From: Cryobacterium sp. PH31-L1
GTDB lineage: Bacteria > Actinomycetota > Actinomycetes > Actinomycetales > Microbacteriaceae
DNA length: 64,000 nucleotides
Assembly: GCF_030063145.1 (NCBI RefSeq)
Contig: NZ_JASISM010000003.1
Coordinates: 186,001-250,000, forward strand
Direction: 5' to 3'
Below, piece after piece: positions 27,280 to 36,169 of the stretch (the first letter of the stretch is position 1; every line of letters starts with the position of its first letter). The translations under genes were made by a program, and so were the position numbers. The notes under the pieces are model-generated. The model worked only from the letters and a program-made list of their open reading frames with translations, made no database searches and was not told where the DNA came from.

Positions 27280-28897
27280 CCCGGCTCCCAGCAGCAGCGG
27301 CATCGGACGGGCCAGCGCGTTCCTGGCCTCCGGAACGATCGTGTCGCGCATTCTCGGATTCGTGAAGGTCATCGTGCTTGCCGCGATCATCGGCCAGTTC
27401 GGGGCTGCCGCTGACACCTTCGCGATCGCCAACCAGCTGCCCAACACGATATATGTGATCGTGGCGGGCGGCATCCTGACCGCCGTGCTCGTCCCGCAAA
27501 TCGTTCGAGCCAGCCTGCACGCCGACGGCGGCACGGCCTATATCAACAAACTACTGACCCTCGCCTTGGTCGTGCTGTTCGTGACGACGCTCGCGGCCAC
27601 CCTGTTGGCGCCGCTGATCACGGGCTTCATCGGCCTGAACCTGCCAGAGAACGAGAAGGCTCTCGCCGTGGCATTCGCCTACTGGTGCCTCCCGCAGATG
27701 TTCTTCTACGGCCTCTACACGCTGCTGGGCGAAGTGCTCAACGCCCGCAAGTCCTTCGGACCATTCACCTGGGTTCCGGTACTGAACAACGTGGTCGCTA
27801 TCGCGGGCCTGATCGTCTTCGCCGCGCTGTTCAGTCCCGACCCGTCAGGTGCTCGATCGGCCGGCGAAGTCACCTCGGCGATGGTCACCGTGCTCGGCGG
27901 CAGCGCGACCCTCGGCGTGATCACCCAGGCCGTCGTGCTGTTCTACTTCTGGCGTCGGATTGGCTTGCGCTACCGCCCGGACTTTCACTTCCGCGGCGTT
28001 GGCCTCGGCGCTGCCGGCAAGATGGCGAGCTGGACCTTCGGCATGCTGTTGCTCACCACGTTCGCCGGCATCGTGGAAACGCAGGTCGTCACGCTCGCAC
28101 ACGGCAAGGCATCCGTTGCCGTTCTCGCCACGGCTTGGCTGATCTTCATGCTGCCGCACTCCGTGATCACCGTGTCGGTCGCGACGGCTTACTTCACCCG
28201 CATGAGTGAGCACGCCTCTCTGGGCAACTGGTCATTGGTCAGAACGGATGCTTCGAGTGCGATTCGGGGGACATCGCTCGTGATCGTGCTTGCAGCGGCC
28301 GTTATCGCGGTCTGTGCGTACCCATTCGCAGCGGTGTTCGTGGCACCATTCGACCAGGTCCAGTCCATCGGAAACGTCATCATCGCGTTCATTCTGGGGC
28401 TAATACCGTTCTGCGTGTTGTTCGTTGTGCAACGTACCTTTTACGCCCTTGGTGACACTCGCACACCGTTCTTTTTCACACTGTTCCAGGTGGTTTTGTT
28501 GATCGTTGCCGTGCTGGCGTGCGCCTGGTTACCGACGGACTGGATAGCCGTCGGCATCGCCGGTTCAATCACGGTAACCGGAACATTGCAGGCCATTCTG
28601 GCCGCAGCTCTTCTGCGTCGACGAATGCACGGTATCGACGGGCGACGCATTCTGCGCAGTCTCGTAAAATACCTGGTCGCCGTCGTTATTCCCGTAGCCG
28701 CTGGTCTGGCCCTAACGATGATTCTGGGGGGCAATGTCGAGGGCGGGTTCGCCGTGTCGTCGAGGCTTGCGGCCATGGTGTCCATGATTCTGATCAGCCT
28801 GGTGATGGCCGCGGCCTACTTCGGCCTGCTGCTGCTTATGCGCAGCGGGGAGCTCACAGCGTTCCTCACGCCCTTGCGGGCCCGCTTGCGGCGCTGA
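27272..28897 (+). CDS. murJ: lipid II flippase MurJ
   Basis: A 541-residue MATE-like membrane protein with about 14 helices, starting MPDPAPSSSGIGRASAFLAS. Recognisable segments are SGTIVSRILGFVK and the TRTPFFFTLFQV region. It flips the peptidoglycan precursor lipid II to the outside. It lacks the large C-terminal kinase-like extension of mycobacterial MviN. Start at ATG 27272 overlaps the DUF6049 stop. Confidence 0.92.
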   Translation: MPDPAPSSSGIGRASAFLASGTIVSRILGFVKVIVLAAIIGQFGAAADTFAIANQLPNTIYVIVAGGILTAVLVPQIVRASLHADGGTAYINKLLTLALVVLFVTTLAATLLAPLITGFIGLNLPENEKALAVAFAYWCLPQMFFYGLYTLLGEVLNARKSFGPFTWVPVLNNVVAIAGLIVFAALFSPDPSGARSAGEVTSAMVTVLGGSATLGVITQAVVLFYFWRRIGLRYRPDFHFRGVGLGAAGKMASWTFGMLLLTTFAGIVETQVVTLAHGKASVAVLATAWLIFMLPHSVITVSVATAYFTRMSEHASLGNWSLVRTDASSAIRGTSLVIVLAAAVIAVCAYPFAAVFVAPFDQVQSIGNVIIAFILGLIPFCVLFVVQRTFYALGDTRTPFFFTLFQVVLLIVAVLACAWLPTDWIAVGIAGSITVTGTLQAILAAALLRRRMHGIDGRRILRSLVKYLVAVVIPVAAGLALTMILGGNVEGGFAVSSRLAAMVSMILISLVMAAAYFGLLLLMRSGELTAFLTPLRARLRR

Positions 28898-29086
28898 GCA
28901 CCTCGATGCCCCAAGGGGTCCACAGCACTCAAGTGAGGGGCTGGCCGGGTCTGATTCGGTTTGTCACTGGCTGGGCAGCACCCGGCAAGCTGGGAGGCCG
29001 CGGAATAGCATCGGATTAGGATGTGTTGTATCGAAACGTGAGGCGGGATTTTGCCCGTCTTGCCCACCACTGCAAGGAGTGTGCGC

Positions 29087-30049
29087 GTGCGTCAGATCAT
29101 CATCATCGGTTCCGGACCGGCCGGCTATACCGCGGCAATCTATGCCGCGAGGGCCAACCTCAAACCGCTTCTGATTGCCAGTTCGGTGGAGGCCGGCGGT
29201 GAGTTGATGAATACGACCGACGTTGAGAACTTTCCCGGCTTCCCGGAAGGCGTACAGGGACCCGATCTGATGACCAAGATGCAGGAGCAGGCAGAGCGCT
29301 TCGGCACCGAGGTCGTCTACGACGACGTCGAATCGGTCGACCTGTCCGGCCCCATCAAGACGGTCACCCTCGGTGGTGGCGACGTGGAGCAGGCACTCAC
29401 GGTGATTTTCGCCACCGGTTCCGCCTATCGCAAGCTCGGCCTCAGCGACGAAGAACGCCTTTCCGGTCGCGGCGTCTCTTGGTGTGCGACCTGCGACGGC
29501 TTCTTCTTCAAGGGCAAGGAAATCGCCGTCATCGGCGGCGGAGACTCTGCCATGGAGGAAGCCACCTTCCTCACCCGATTCGCCTCGAAGGTGCACGTCA
29601 TCCACCGCAAGGGTGAGCTGCGCGCTTCCAAGATCATGCAGGAACGTGCTTTCGCCAACGACAAGATCGAGTTCATCTGGAACTCCGAAGTCGTCGGCAT
29701 CACCGGCGCCGACGCTGTCGATGGCCTGACCCTGCGCGACACCGTCTCCGGCACCGAGAGCAGCCTTCCAGTCGGCGGCGTGTTCGTGGCGATCGGCAAC
29801 GACCCGCGCACGCACCTCGTGCACAAGCAGCTTGACCTCACGCCCGAGGGCACCATTGCCGTCGCGGGTCGGTCGTCGCTGACTAGCCAGGCCGGTGTCT
29901 TCGCGGCCGGTGACGTGATTGACTCGAGCTACCGCCAGGCCATCACTGCGGCCGGCTCCGGCTGCGCTGCTGCCCTCGATGCCGAGCACTACCTCAGTAC
30001 TCTTCCCCAGGAACTGCTGGCTTCGGCCAGCGAACCCGAACTCGTTTAA
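29087..30049 (+). CDS. trxB: thioredoxin reductase
   Basis: A 320-residue FAD/NADPH enzyme with GSGPAGYTAAIYAARANL, the redox motif WCATCDG, NADPH motif GGGDSAMEEA and the GVFAAGDV FAD motif. GTG 29087 is chosen because AAGGAG (29074-29079) is seven bases upstream; an earlier GTG at 29081 is too close to it. It reduces thioredoxin encoded 22 bases downstream. The sigM and anti-sigma genes often found between murJ and trxB in other actinobacteria are absent; the 189-base gap shows nothing else. Confidence 0.95.
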   Translation: MRQIIIIGSGPAGYTAAIYAARANLKPLLIASSVEAGGELMNTTDVENFPGFPEGVQGPDLMTKMQEQAERFGTEVVYDDVESVDLSGPIKTVTLGGGDVEQALTVIFATGSAYRKLGLSDEERLSGRGVSWCATCDGFFFKGKEIAVIGGGDSAMEEATFLTRFASKVHVIHRKGELRASKIMQERAFANDKIEFIWNSEVVGITGADAVDGLTLRDTVSGTESSLPVGGVFVAIGNDPRTHLVHKQLDLTPEGTIAVAGRSSLTSQAGVFAAGDVIDSSYRQAITAAGSGCAAALDAEHYLSTLPQELLASASEPELV

Positions 30050-30071
30050 TTTACCCAAGAAGGAGATTCAC

Positions 30072-30395
30072 ATGACTGCACGCGCTGTAACAGAGGCCAA
30101 CTTCGATCAGGAAGTCATCAACAACGAGAAGACCGTTCTGGTGGACTTCTGGGCCGAGTGGTGTGGCCCTTGCCGCGCCGTCAGCCCGATTCTCGACCAG
30201 ATCGCGGCCGAAAACTCCGACAAGCTCGATATCGTCAAGCTCAATGTCGACGAGCACCCCGCCCTCGCCGCCAAGTACCAGATCACCTCCATCCCGGCGA
30301 TGAAGGTCTTCCAGAAGGGCGAGGTCGTCAAGACCGTCATCGGCGCCAAGCCCAAGCCGCAGCTCGAAAAGGACCTGGCCGACTACCTCGTCTAA
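30072..30395 (+). CDS. trxA: thioredoxin
   Basis: A 107-residue thioredoxin with active site WCGPC and the cis-proline in SIPAMKVF. AAGGAGATTCAC precedes the ATG. Forms the trxB-trxA operon and is followed by a strong terminator. Confidence 0.97.
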   Translation: MTARAVTEANFDQEVINNEKTVLVDFWAEWCGPCRAVSPILDQIAAENSDKLDIVKLNVDEHPALAAKYQITSIPAMKVFQKGEVVKTVIGAKPKPQLEKDLADYLV

Positions 30396-30411
30396 CCAGC
30401 CCGCACGACGA

Positions 30412-30443
30412 AACCCGCCCGGCCTCGACCGGGCGGGTTTTTT
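30412..30443 (+). terminator. trxA terminator
   Basis: AACCCGCCCGG and CCGGGCGGGTT form an 11-bp stem with a six-base loop and a T6 tail, 17 bases after trxA. Typical Rho-independent terminator. Confidence 0.95.
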
Positions 30444-30466
30444 CGTGCCCCGTGCCACCCCATACG

Positions 30467-31873
30467 ATGAAGACGACAGCAGAACGGATAGGTGACGTGA
30501 CAATTCAAGGCTCCACTGCAGATGACAAGCAGTCCGGGCCTGTGCAGACAGGTACTGTGCAGGGCGGCAACAACCTCGACCCGTGGTACCACCACTACGC
30601 CGATCGCGCCGCCGGTCTCAAGGCCTCCGAGGTGCGCGCGCTCTTCGCCGTGGCCTCGCGCCCCGAAGTCGTCTCCCTCGCCGGCGGAATGCCCTACGTT
30701 GCGGCTCTGCCTCAGGACCTGGTCATCAATGCCATGGAGCGCGTCATGCGCGAGAAAGGCGCCACAGCGCTTCAATATGGCTCTGGTCAGGGAGTTCCCT
30801 TGCTGCGCGAGCAAATTCTCGACGTCATGGCACTCGAAGGCATCAAGGCCAACGCCGACGACGTGGTCGTCACCACCGGTTCGCAGCACGCCCTCGAACT
30901 GGTCAGCAAGTTGTTCCTGAACCCCGGAGATGTCGTCATCTCCGAAGGCCCCAGCTACGTCACCGCCATGGTGATCTTCAAGTCGTACCAGGCCGATGTT
31001 GATCACGTACCGATGGACAAGGACGGCCTGATCCCGGCCGCACTGATCGAGCACATCGCGGCCCTCAAGGCAGCCGGGCGCACCATCAAATTTCTCTACA
31101 CGATCCCCAGTTTTCACAATCCGGCCGGCGTCACCCTGAGCTGGGCACGCCGCATGGAGATTCTCGAGATCTGCCGCTCGAACAATATTCTCGTGCTGGA
31201 GGACAACCCTTACGGTCTGCTCTACTTTGACCAGCAGGCACCGGATGCCATTCGCTCACTCGAGCGAGACGGCGTCGTCTACCTGGGAACCTTCTCCAAG
31301 ACCCTGGCTCCCGGCTTTCGGGTGGGCTGGGCACTCGCCCCGCACGCGATCCGCGAGAAACTCGTGCTCGCCAACGAGGCGGCCGTCCTCTCTCCCAGCT
31401 CCTTCACCCAGATGGTGATCTCGGAATACCTTTCCACCGCCGATTGGAAGGGGCAGATCAACACCTTCCGCGGCGTCTATCACGAGCGTAAGAACGCCAT
31501 GCTGGCCGCCCTCGAGGAATATCTGCCCGATTTGACCTGGACCAACCCCACCGGCGGGTTCTATGTCTGGGTGACCCTGCCTAAACAGCTCGATTCCAAA
31601 GCCATGCTGCCTCGCGCGGTCAAGGAACTCGTGGCTTACACACCGGGGACCGCGTTCTACGCCGATGGAGACGGGCGTCAAAACATGCGTTTGGCCTTTT
31701 GCTATCCAACGCCGGAGAGCATCAGAGTAGGTATCCGTCGTCTGGCCACGGTCATTCGCGGCGAGCTCGATCTGCTCGATACCTTCGCCGGAACTGGAGT
31801 GCTTGGCGCAGTTCCCGATCGGCCCGGCTCCAACAATCAGCGCTATGCCGGTCCACCGGCCAATATCTCCTAG
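30467..31873 (+). CDS. PLP-dependent aminotransferase (2-aminoadipate/LysN-like)
   Basis: A 468-residue (from ATG 30467) or 458-residue (from GTG 30497, preceded by GGATAGG) fold-type I enzyme. It has SLAGGMP, YGSGQGVPLLREQI, NPAGVTLS and the PLP lysine in GTFSKTLAPGFRVGW, as in MocR-type aminotransferase domains but without the DNA-binding part. A gene of this type commonly lies between trxA and parB in Microbacteriaceae. Substrate unknown. Confidence 0.85.
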   Translation: MKTTAERIGDVTIQGSTADDKQSGPVQTGTVQGGNNLDPWYHHYADRAAGLKASEVRALFAVASRPEVVSLAGGMPYVAALPQDLVINAMERVMREKGATALQYGSGQGVPLLREQILDVMALEGIKANADDVVVTTGSQHALELVSKLFLNPGDVVISEGPSYVTAMVIFKSYQADVDHVPMDKDGLIPAALIEHIAALKAAGRTIKFLYTIPSFHNPAGVTLSWARRMEILEICRSNNILVLEDNPYGLLYFDQQAPDAIRSLERDGVVYLGTFSKTLAPGFRVGWALAPHAIREKLVLANEAAVLSPSSFTQMVISEYLSTADWKGQINTFRGVYHERKNAMLAALEEYLPDLTWTNPTGGFYVWVTLPKQLDSKAMLPRAVKELVAYTPGTAFYADGDGRQNMRLAFCYPTPESIRVGIRRLATVIRGELDLLDTFAGTGVLGAVPDRPGSNNQRYAGPPANIS

Positions 31874-31913
31874 ACTCCCCCGTTCACCCACCAAGGTAGG
31901 GAAAAACCTGATC

Positions 31914-32870
31914 ATGAGCGAATTCAAGTCCCTCAAAATCGCAATTCTAGCCGGCGGAATCTCTCACGAACGTGACGTTTCCCTGCGCTCGGGGCGACGG
32001 GTAGCGGATGCCCTCACTGGTGAGGGCCACACGGTCACCGTGATCGATCCCGGGGCCAACCTGCTCACCACCCTTACCGAGCAGGCCCCCGACCTGATCT
32101 GGCCCACCCTGCACGGAGCTACCGGAGAGGATGGCGCCCTCCTCTCGCTGCTGGAGACTACCGGCATCCCAATTCTTGGCTCAACCGGGCCCGCCGCCGC
32201 CCTGGCCTGGAACAAGGGCACCGCCAAGGAGCTCGTGCGCCGGGCCGGCCACCCCACTCCCCCAGCAATCGCCCTCTCCACCGAAACATTTCGGGACCTC
32301 GGTGCCACGAGCGTGCTGGAGCACCTGATCGGCGCAATCGGCCTGCCTCTGGTCGTCAAACCAGCTCGGGGCGGTTCCTCTCAGGGAGTCACAATCGTGC
32401 GCATCGCAGCGGACCTGCCCCGCGCCATGGTGGACGCGTACACCTACGCCAACACTGCCCTGGTTGAGGCCTATGTAGACGGCATTGAGGTCACAGTGGC
32501 GGTAATTGACACCGGGACCGGACCCACAGCCCTGCCGATCGTTGAAATCGTGCCCGTTGACGGCGTCTACAGCTTCGAGGCACGGTACAACGCCGGCGAG
32601 ACGGACTTCTACACGCCGGCTCGCCTTCCCGACGATGCCTCGGCATCAGTTTCCGCAACGGCGGTCGCCATTCACAGACTGCTGGGCCTCCGTCACCTGA
32701 GCCGCATCGACCTCATTGTCGACACCGCCGGAACTGCCTGGTTCCTGGAGGCCAACGTGCTTCCAGGCTTGACGGAAACATCCCTGGTACCGCAGGCGAT
32801 CGAGTCGACCAACCAGACCCTGGGTTCCACCTACTCCGCCCTGGCCGCGAACGCCCTGACAGCCAGGTAG
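31914..32870 (+). CDS. ddl: D-alanine--D-alanine ligase family protein
   Basis: A 318-residue ATP-grasp enzyme starting MSEFKSLKIAILAGGISHER, with the HGATGEDGALLSLLE motif, KPARGGSSQG and the C-terminal EANVLPGLTETS. ATG 31914 follows AGGTAGGG. It would make D-Ala-D-Ala for peptidoglycan. It is somewhat shorter than typical Ddl (about 350), and a second ddl elsewhere would not be surprising. Confidence 0.88.
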   Translation: MSEFKSLKIAILAGGISHERDVSLRSGRRVADALTGEGHTVTVIDPGANLLTTLTEQAPDLIWPTLHGATGEDGALLSLLETTGIPILGSTGPAAALAWNKGTAKELVRRAGHPTPPAIALSTETFRDLGATSVLEHLIGAIGLPLVVKPARGGSSQGVTIVRIAADLPRAMVDAYTYANTALVEAYVDGIEVTVAVIDTGTGPTALPIVEIVPVDGVYSFEARYNAGETDFYTPARLPDDASASVSATAVAIHRLLGLRHLSRIDLIVDTAGTAWFLEANVLPGLTETSLVPQAIESTNQTLGSTYSALAANALTAR

Positions 32871-32876
32871 CACCAA

Positions 32877-32892
32877 CGTTTCACGTGAAACA
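32877..32892. promoter_or_regulatory. parS site 1
   Basis: CGTTTCACGTGAAACA: the 14-bp core GTTTCACGTGAAAC is identical to the bacterial parS consensus. ParB loads here and spreads to start chromosome segregation. Confidence 0.95.
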
Positions 32893-32993
32893 ACACGGTA
32901 CAGCTCCCGCAGATCGCTCACGGTAGGGCGATGGCAGTCTCGACAAGCTCGGACCCCCCCGGATTGCCCGAGTTGCAGCAATCGGGACGGGAG

Positions 32994-33009
32994 TGTTTCA
33001 CGTGAAACA
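32994..33009. promoter_or_regulatory. parS site 2
   Basis: TGTTTCACGTGAAACA, a perfect 16-bp parS palindrome. Confidence 0.97.
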
Positions 33010-33110
33010 CTTGGCGCCACCCGAAGATCGCCGCTGATCGGCCGCTTCGAGATCGCACTGCGTCTACGCAACACTGTGTGCGGAACGGATGGCCGTCGGC
33101 CGCGAAATAC

Positions 33111-33126
33111 AGTTTCACGTGAAACA
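33111..33126. promoter_or_regulatory. parS site 3
   Basis: AGTTTCACGTGAAACA, perfect 14-bp core. Confidence 0.95.
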
Positions 33127-33264
33127 ATGCGCCAAGGCTCCCGTAAACCAGCAGGCCAGAGGGCAATGACGGTCGCGACAACCTCAACTCACGGCCTAGG
33201 ACGAGTGAATTCAACAACATAGCGGAGGCGACGGGTTTTCCGCGGAGTTGCGAGTTTCGAAGTA

Positions 33265-33308
33265 TTTCGGGTGCCTCTCGCACGTTTTTTCGCGAGAGGC
33301 ACCCGAAA
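33265..33308. repeat. 17-bp perfect hairpin with T-rich loop
   Basis: Arms 33265-33281 and 33292-33308 are perfectly complementary over 17 bases (TTTCGGGTGCCTCTCGC and its complement), with loop ACGTTTTTTC. It sits 190 bases past the parB stop between convergent genes, so it could end both transcripts, although the T-run lies in the loop rather than after the stem. Confidence 0.75.
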
Positions 33309-33464
33309 GACCTCGATGTCTGAGCGGGGAGCGGATTACCCGTCGCCGCCGCCCACGCCCATACGGGTGCGTTTGAGGCTATCGACCCAGCCGTGATCCG
33401 CAGTAGAGGGTTCGCCGTGAGCCTTGGACCGTTTTACGGAAATAAAGTACCCCGCGGCGAGCTA

Positions 33465-33480
33465 TGTTTCACGTGAAACG
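33465..33480. promoter_or_regulatory. parS site 4
   Basis: TGTTTCACGTGAAACG, perfect 14-bp core, 17 bases downstream of the parB stop. Confidence 0.95.
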
Positions 33481-33497
33481 GCCCGTCCAAAGAAGAA

Positions 33498-34448
33498 CTA
33501 GCTCGCGCTGAAGCCCGGTTCGCCGAGAACGGTGAGAATACGGTTGAGATCGCCGATTGTGGCGAAATCCACTGTGATCTGGCCTTTTCTTGCCCCAAGA
33601 TTGATTCTGACGCGAGTGTCGAGCCGATCCCCGAGGTGCTCAGCGATTTCATCCAGGTGGCCCTGACGTCGCCCAGGAAGTGGCTTTGCGTTGATAAGCT
33701 TTGGAACAGACGTCGCCGCGGCCTCGGCCGCGCGCACCGAGAGATCCTCTTCGACGATCTTGTCAGCCAAGCGAAGCATGCCAGCCAGATCGCCGACTGA
33801 CAGAATCGCCCGCGCATGGCCAGCCGACAGCACCCCGGCCGCAACTCGCAGCTGCACCGGTTCCGGCAATTTCAGCAGACGCAGGGTGTTGGTGATCTGA
33901 GGCCGCGATCGACCAATTCTGACCGCCAATTCTTCCTGGGTGATACCGAAGTCAGCGAGCAGCTGCTGGTATGCGGATGCCTCTTCGAGCGGATTCAGCT
34001 GGGCGCGGTGCAGGTTTTCCAGCAGCGCGTCACGCAGCATATCGACATCGGCGGTCTCTCGAACGACAGCTGGGATGCTGTCGAGCCCGACCTCCTTGGT
34101 CGCGCGAAGACGACGCTCGCCCATAACGAGTTCGTACTTGCCGGGCTCATCCGGCAACGGCCGCACGACGATCGGTTGGAGTACTCCGACTTCGCGGATG
34201 CTGTGCACGAGTTCAGCAAGGTCATCCTCGTCGAAAATAGTGCGCGGCTGCGCGCGGTTGGGAACAATATCCTGTGGGTTCAGGTGGGCCAGACTCGCGC
34301 CAGGAACCGGAACGAGCTCGGGGGAGTCATCCGTTTCACGTGAAACACTGCGCGGAAAAAAGACGTCAACCGGTCGGGGAGCCGACACGTCGTCCTGCAC
34401 CGGAATGAGTGCGCCAATACCGCGGCCGAGGCCGGTTCTTTTCGCCAT
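33498..34448 (-). CDS. parB: chromosome partitioning protein ParB
   Basis: A 316-residue ParB starting MAKRTGLGRGIGALIPVQDD, with the CTP-binding motifs GERRLRATK and ENLHRAQLNPLEEA, a helix-turn-helix (GRSRPQITNTLRLLKLPE) and a C-terminal dimerisation region. It binds parS and slides as a CTP-dependent clamp. The ATG overlaps the parA stop by one base (TAATG). A parS site lies inside its coding sequence at 34332-34347. Confidence 0.96.
   Translation of the reverse strand: MAKRTGLGRGIGALIPVQDDVSAPRPVDVFFPRSVSRETDDSPELVPVPGASLAHLNPQDIVPNRAQPRTIFDEDDLAELVHSIREVGVLQPIVVRPLPDEPGKYELVMGERRLRATKEVGLDSIPAVVRETADVDMLRDALLENLHRAQLNPLEEASAYQQLLADFGITQEELAVRIGRSRPQITNTLRLLKLPEPVQLRVAAGVLSAGHARAILSVGDLAGMLRLADKIVEEDLSVRAAEAAATSVPKLINAKPLPGRRQGHLDEIAEHLGDRLDTRVRINLGARKGQITVDFATIGDLNRILTVLGEPGFSAS
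34332..34347. promoter_or_regulatory. parS site 5, inside parB
   Basis: CGTTTCACGTGAAACA within the parB reading frame, encoding SVSRET (about residues 34-39) on the minus strand. Perfect 14-bp core. Confidence 0.95.
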
Positions 34449-35401
34449 TAGTGCTTATCTTTCATTTGGGGCATATTCTCGGATCGGGGAGCCCCTCGGT
34501 GGGCCATTTCTGCCGCCGCTTCGAGGTAGGAGAGCGATCCTGCGGAGTTCAGGTCGTAACTAACGACGCTCTGACCGTAACTCGGTGCCTCAGAAACGCG
34601 TACAGAGCGCGGAATTGCGGTGTTCAGGACCTCTTTGGGGAAGTGATCGCGCACTTCCTGGGCAACCTGAGTCGCCAAGTTGGTGCGGCTGTCATACATG
34701 GTCAGCAGAATGGTCGAGACGACCAGGTCGGGGTTGAGGTGCTTCTCAATCAGAGCGATGTTTTTGAGCAACTGGCTGAGACCTTCGAGTGCGTAGTACT
34801 CGCACTGGATGGGAATGAGAACTTCGCGGGCGGCCACAAAGGCGTTGATGGTGAGCAGCCCGAGGGAGGGAGGGCAATCAATGAAGACGTAGTCGTAGGG
34901 CTCGGCCATCTCGGCCAGGTAGAGATCAAGCGCGCGGCGAAGGCGCTGCTCGCGCGCGACGAGTGAGACCAGTTCGATCTCGGCCCCGGCCAGGTGAATC
35001 GTGGCGGGTACACAGAACAGGGCGCCGAATTCCGGACTCTTCTGCACGACCTCGTCCATGGGCATGTCGTTGATGATGACGTCATAGACACTCGGCGTCT
35101 CGGCGCGGTGCTCCACTCCGAGTGCGGTTGACGCATTCCCCTGCGGGTCAAGGTCAATGACGAGAACGCGTGCACCCTGCCGCGCGAGTGCAGCAGCGAG
35201 ATTGACGGCGGTCGTGGTCTTGCCGACCCCGCCCTTCTGGTTGGAGATTGTCAACACCCGGGTCTTCTCAGGTTTGGGCAGTTCGCCAGCCGCGATGACC
35301 TGGCGCCGTCGCGTCAGCTCAGCGATTTCGCGGGCGAGCGGGGTTGTACCGTCGAACCCCGCCGCCTTGCCGGTGCGCTGATCTTCAGCAGGATGTTTCA
35401 C
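34448..35401 (-). CDS. parA: chromosome partitioning ATPase ParA
   Basis: A 317-residue ATPase with the deviant Walker motif KGGVGKTT at about residues 56-63 and VLVIDLDPQGN. About 50 residues precede the ATPase core, which contain a likely amphipathic or DNA-binding lead. GTG 35401 is the only available start: an in-frame TAA lies nine bases upstream, and AAAGG is six bases before GTG. This start codon lies within a parS palindrome. ParA moves ParB-parS complexes along the nucleoid. Confidence 0.96.
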   Translation of the reverse strand: MKHPAEDQRTGKAAGFDGTTPLAREIAELTRRRQVIAAGELPKPEKTRVLTISNQKGGVGKTTTAVNLAAALARQGARVLVIDLDPQGNASTALGVEHRAETPSVYDVIINDMPMDEVVQKSPEFGALFCVPATIHLAGAEIELVSLVAREQRLRRALDLYLAEMAEPYDYVFIDCPPSLGLLTINAFVAAREVLIPIQCEYYALEGLSQLLKNIALIEKHLNPDLVVSTILLTMYDSRTNLATQVAQEVRDHFPKEVLNTAIPRSVRVSEAPSYGQSVVSYDLNSAGSLSYLEAAAEMAHRGAPRSENMPQMKDKH

Positions 35402-35409
35402 GTGAAACC
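35394..35409. promoter_or_regulatory. parS site 6, spanning the parA start codon
   Basis: TGTTTCACGTGAAACC, perfect 14-bp core. The central CACGTG supplies the GTG start codon of parA on the minus strand, so ParB loading here covers the parA translation start DNA. Confidence 0.95.
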
Positions 35410-35477
35410 TTTACGCTCGACGGTTGATGAGCCACCCGAAAGGGACTCCCGAACACCAAATTTGGCGACACTCGGGA

Positions 35478-36164
35478 CTAGTCCACTGTAGCCCGGATGA
35501 CCCGGGTCACCTCCGGCAGCACGCCGGAGCCGAGGGTAATGACCTCAACATCGCGCAGACGATACTTGCGTGTGGGCTTTACGGCGGCGGCGACCTCACG
35601 CTCCGCTCCCGCACCCTTCATGAGAATGAGTTCGCCACCGGAGCGCAGCAGGGGCGCGGTCAAGGGAATGAGCTTACTGAAGGCGCTCACCGCGCGTGCG
35701 GTGACCTGATCGAGCGGATGCGGGAGCCGCGCCTCTTCGGCGCGCGCCCGCACAACAGTCACGTTCGTCAGGTGCAGGGCCGCAACCTGGTCATTCAGCC
35801 AAGCCACCCGACGTTCCATCGGTTCAATCAGCACAAAGTTCACATCGGGACGGGCGATTGCCAGAACCAGACCGGGTAGACCGGCGCCGGAACCGACATC
35901 CCCCACGACACCCGGGCGCAATAGAGGTGCCACAATTGCACAGTTAAGAATATGGCGAGACCAGAGGCGGGGGAGTTCCAGAGGTCCAATCAAGCCCAAT
36001 ATTTCGCCCTGATCAGCTAAATTACCGGTGAATGCACGAATCACATCGATCTGAGAACCAAACAAATCGACCGCTACGGTCGGCTCAGCTTCAAGCTCGA
36101 CAGCCTCGGTGGTACCGGATACGGCACCGATCGGCTCCGGGGTGACAGGTTGCGACATGACCAA
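35478..36164 (-). CDS. rsmG: 16S rRNA (guanine(527)-N7)-methyltransferase
   Basis: A 228-residue (TTG start at 36164) or 226-residue (ATG 36158) protein with the SAM motif GDVGSGAGLPGLVLAIA and the RAV/ARAVSAFSKLIPL region of RsmG. It methylates G527 of 16S rRNA. The N-terminal 30 residues are an acidic Ala/Glu/Val extension. ATG 36158 is the more usual choice. Follows jag by a few bases. Confidence 0.93.
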   Translation of the reverse strand: MVMSQPVTPEPIGAVSGTTEAVELEAEPTVAVDLFGSQIDVIRAFTGNLADQGEILGLIGPLELPRLWSRHILNCAIVAPLLRPGVVGDVGSGAGLPGLVLAIARPDVNFVLIEPMERRVAWLNDQVAALHLTNVTVVRARAEEARLPHPLDQVTARAVSAFSKLIPLTAPLLRSGGELILMKGAGAEREVAAAVKPTRKYRLRDVEVITLGSGVLPEVTRVIRATVD

Positions 36165-36169
36165 CGAGA

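Larger units (their letters stand above)
32871..33497. other. 627-base parS-rich region between ddl and parB
   Basis: This gap between convergent ddl and parB holds four parS sites (annotated separately) and one very strong hairpin. The minus-strand frame 32918-33283 overlaps a parS site and has no ribosomal site or recognisable protein, so I treat the stretch as non-coding. Confidence 0.8.

Noticed and set aside
32918..33283. 121-residue minus-strand frame in the parS intergenic region
   Set aside because: Contains a parS site and overlaps the strong hairpin; no ribosome site, no recognisable protein.
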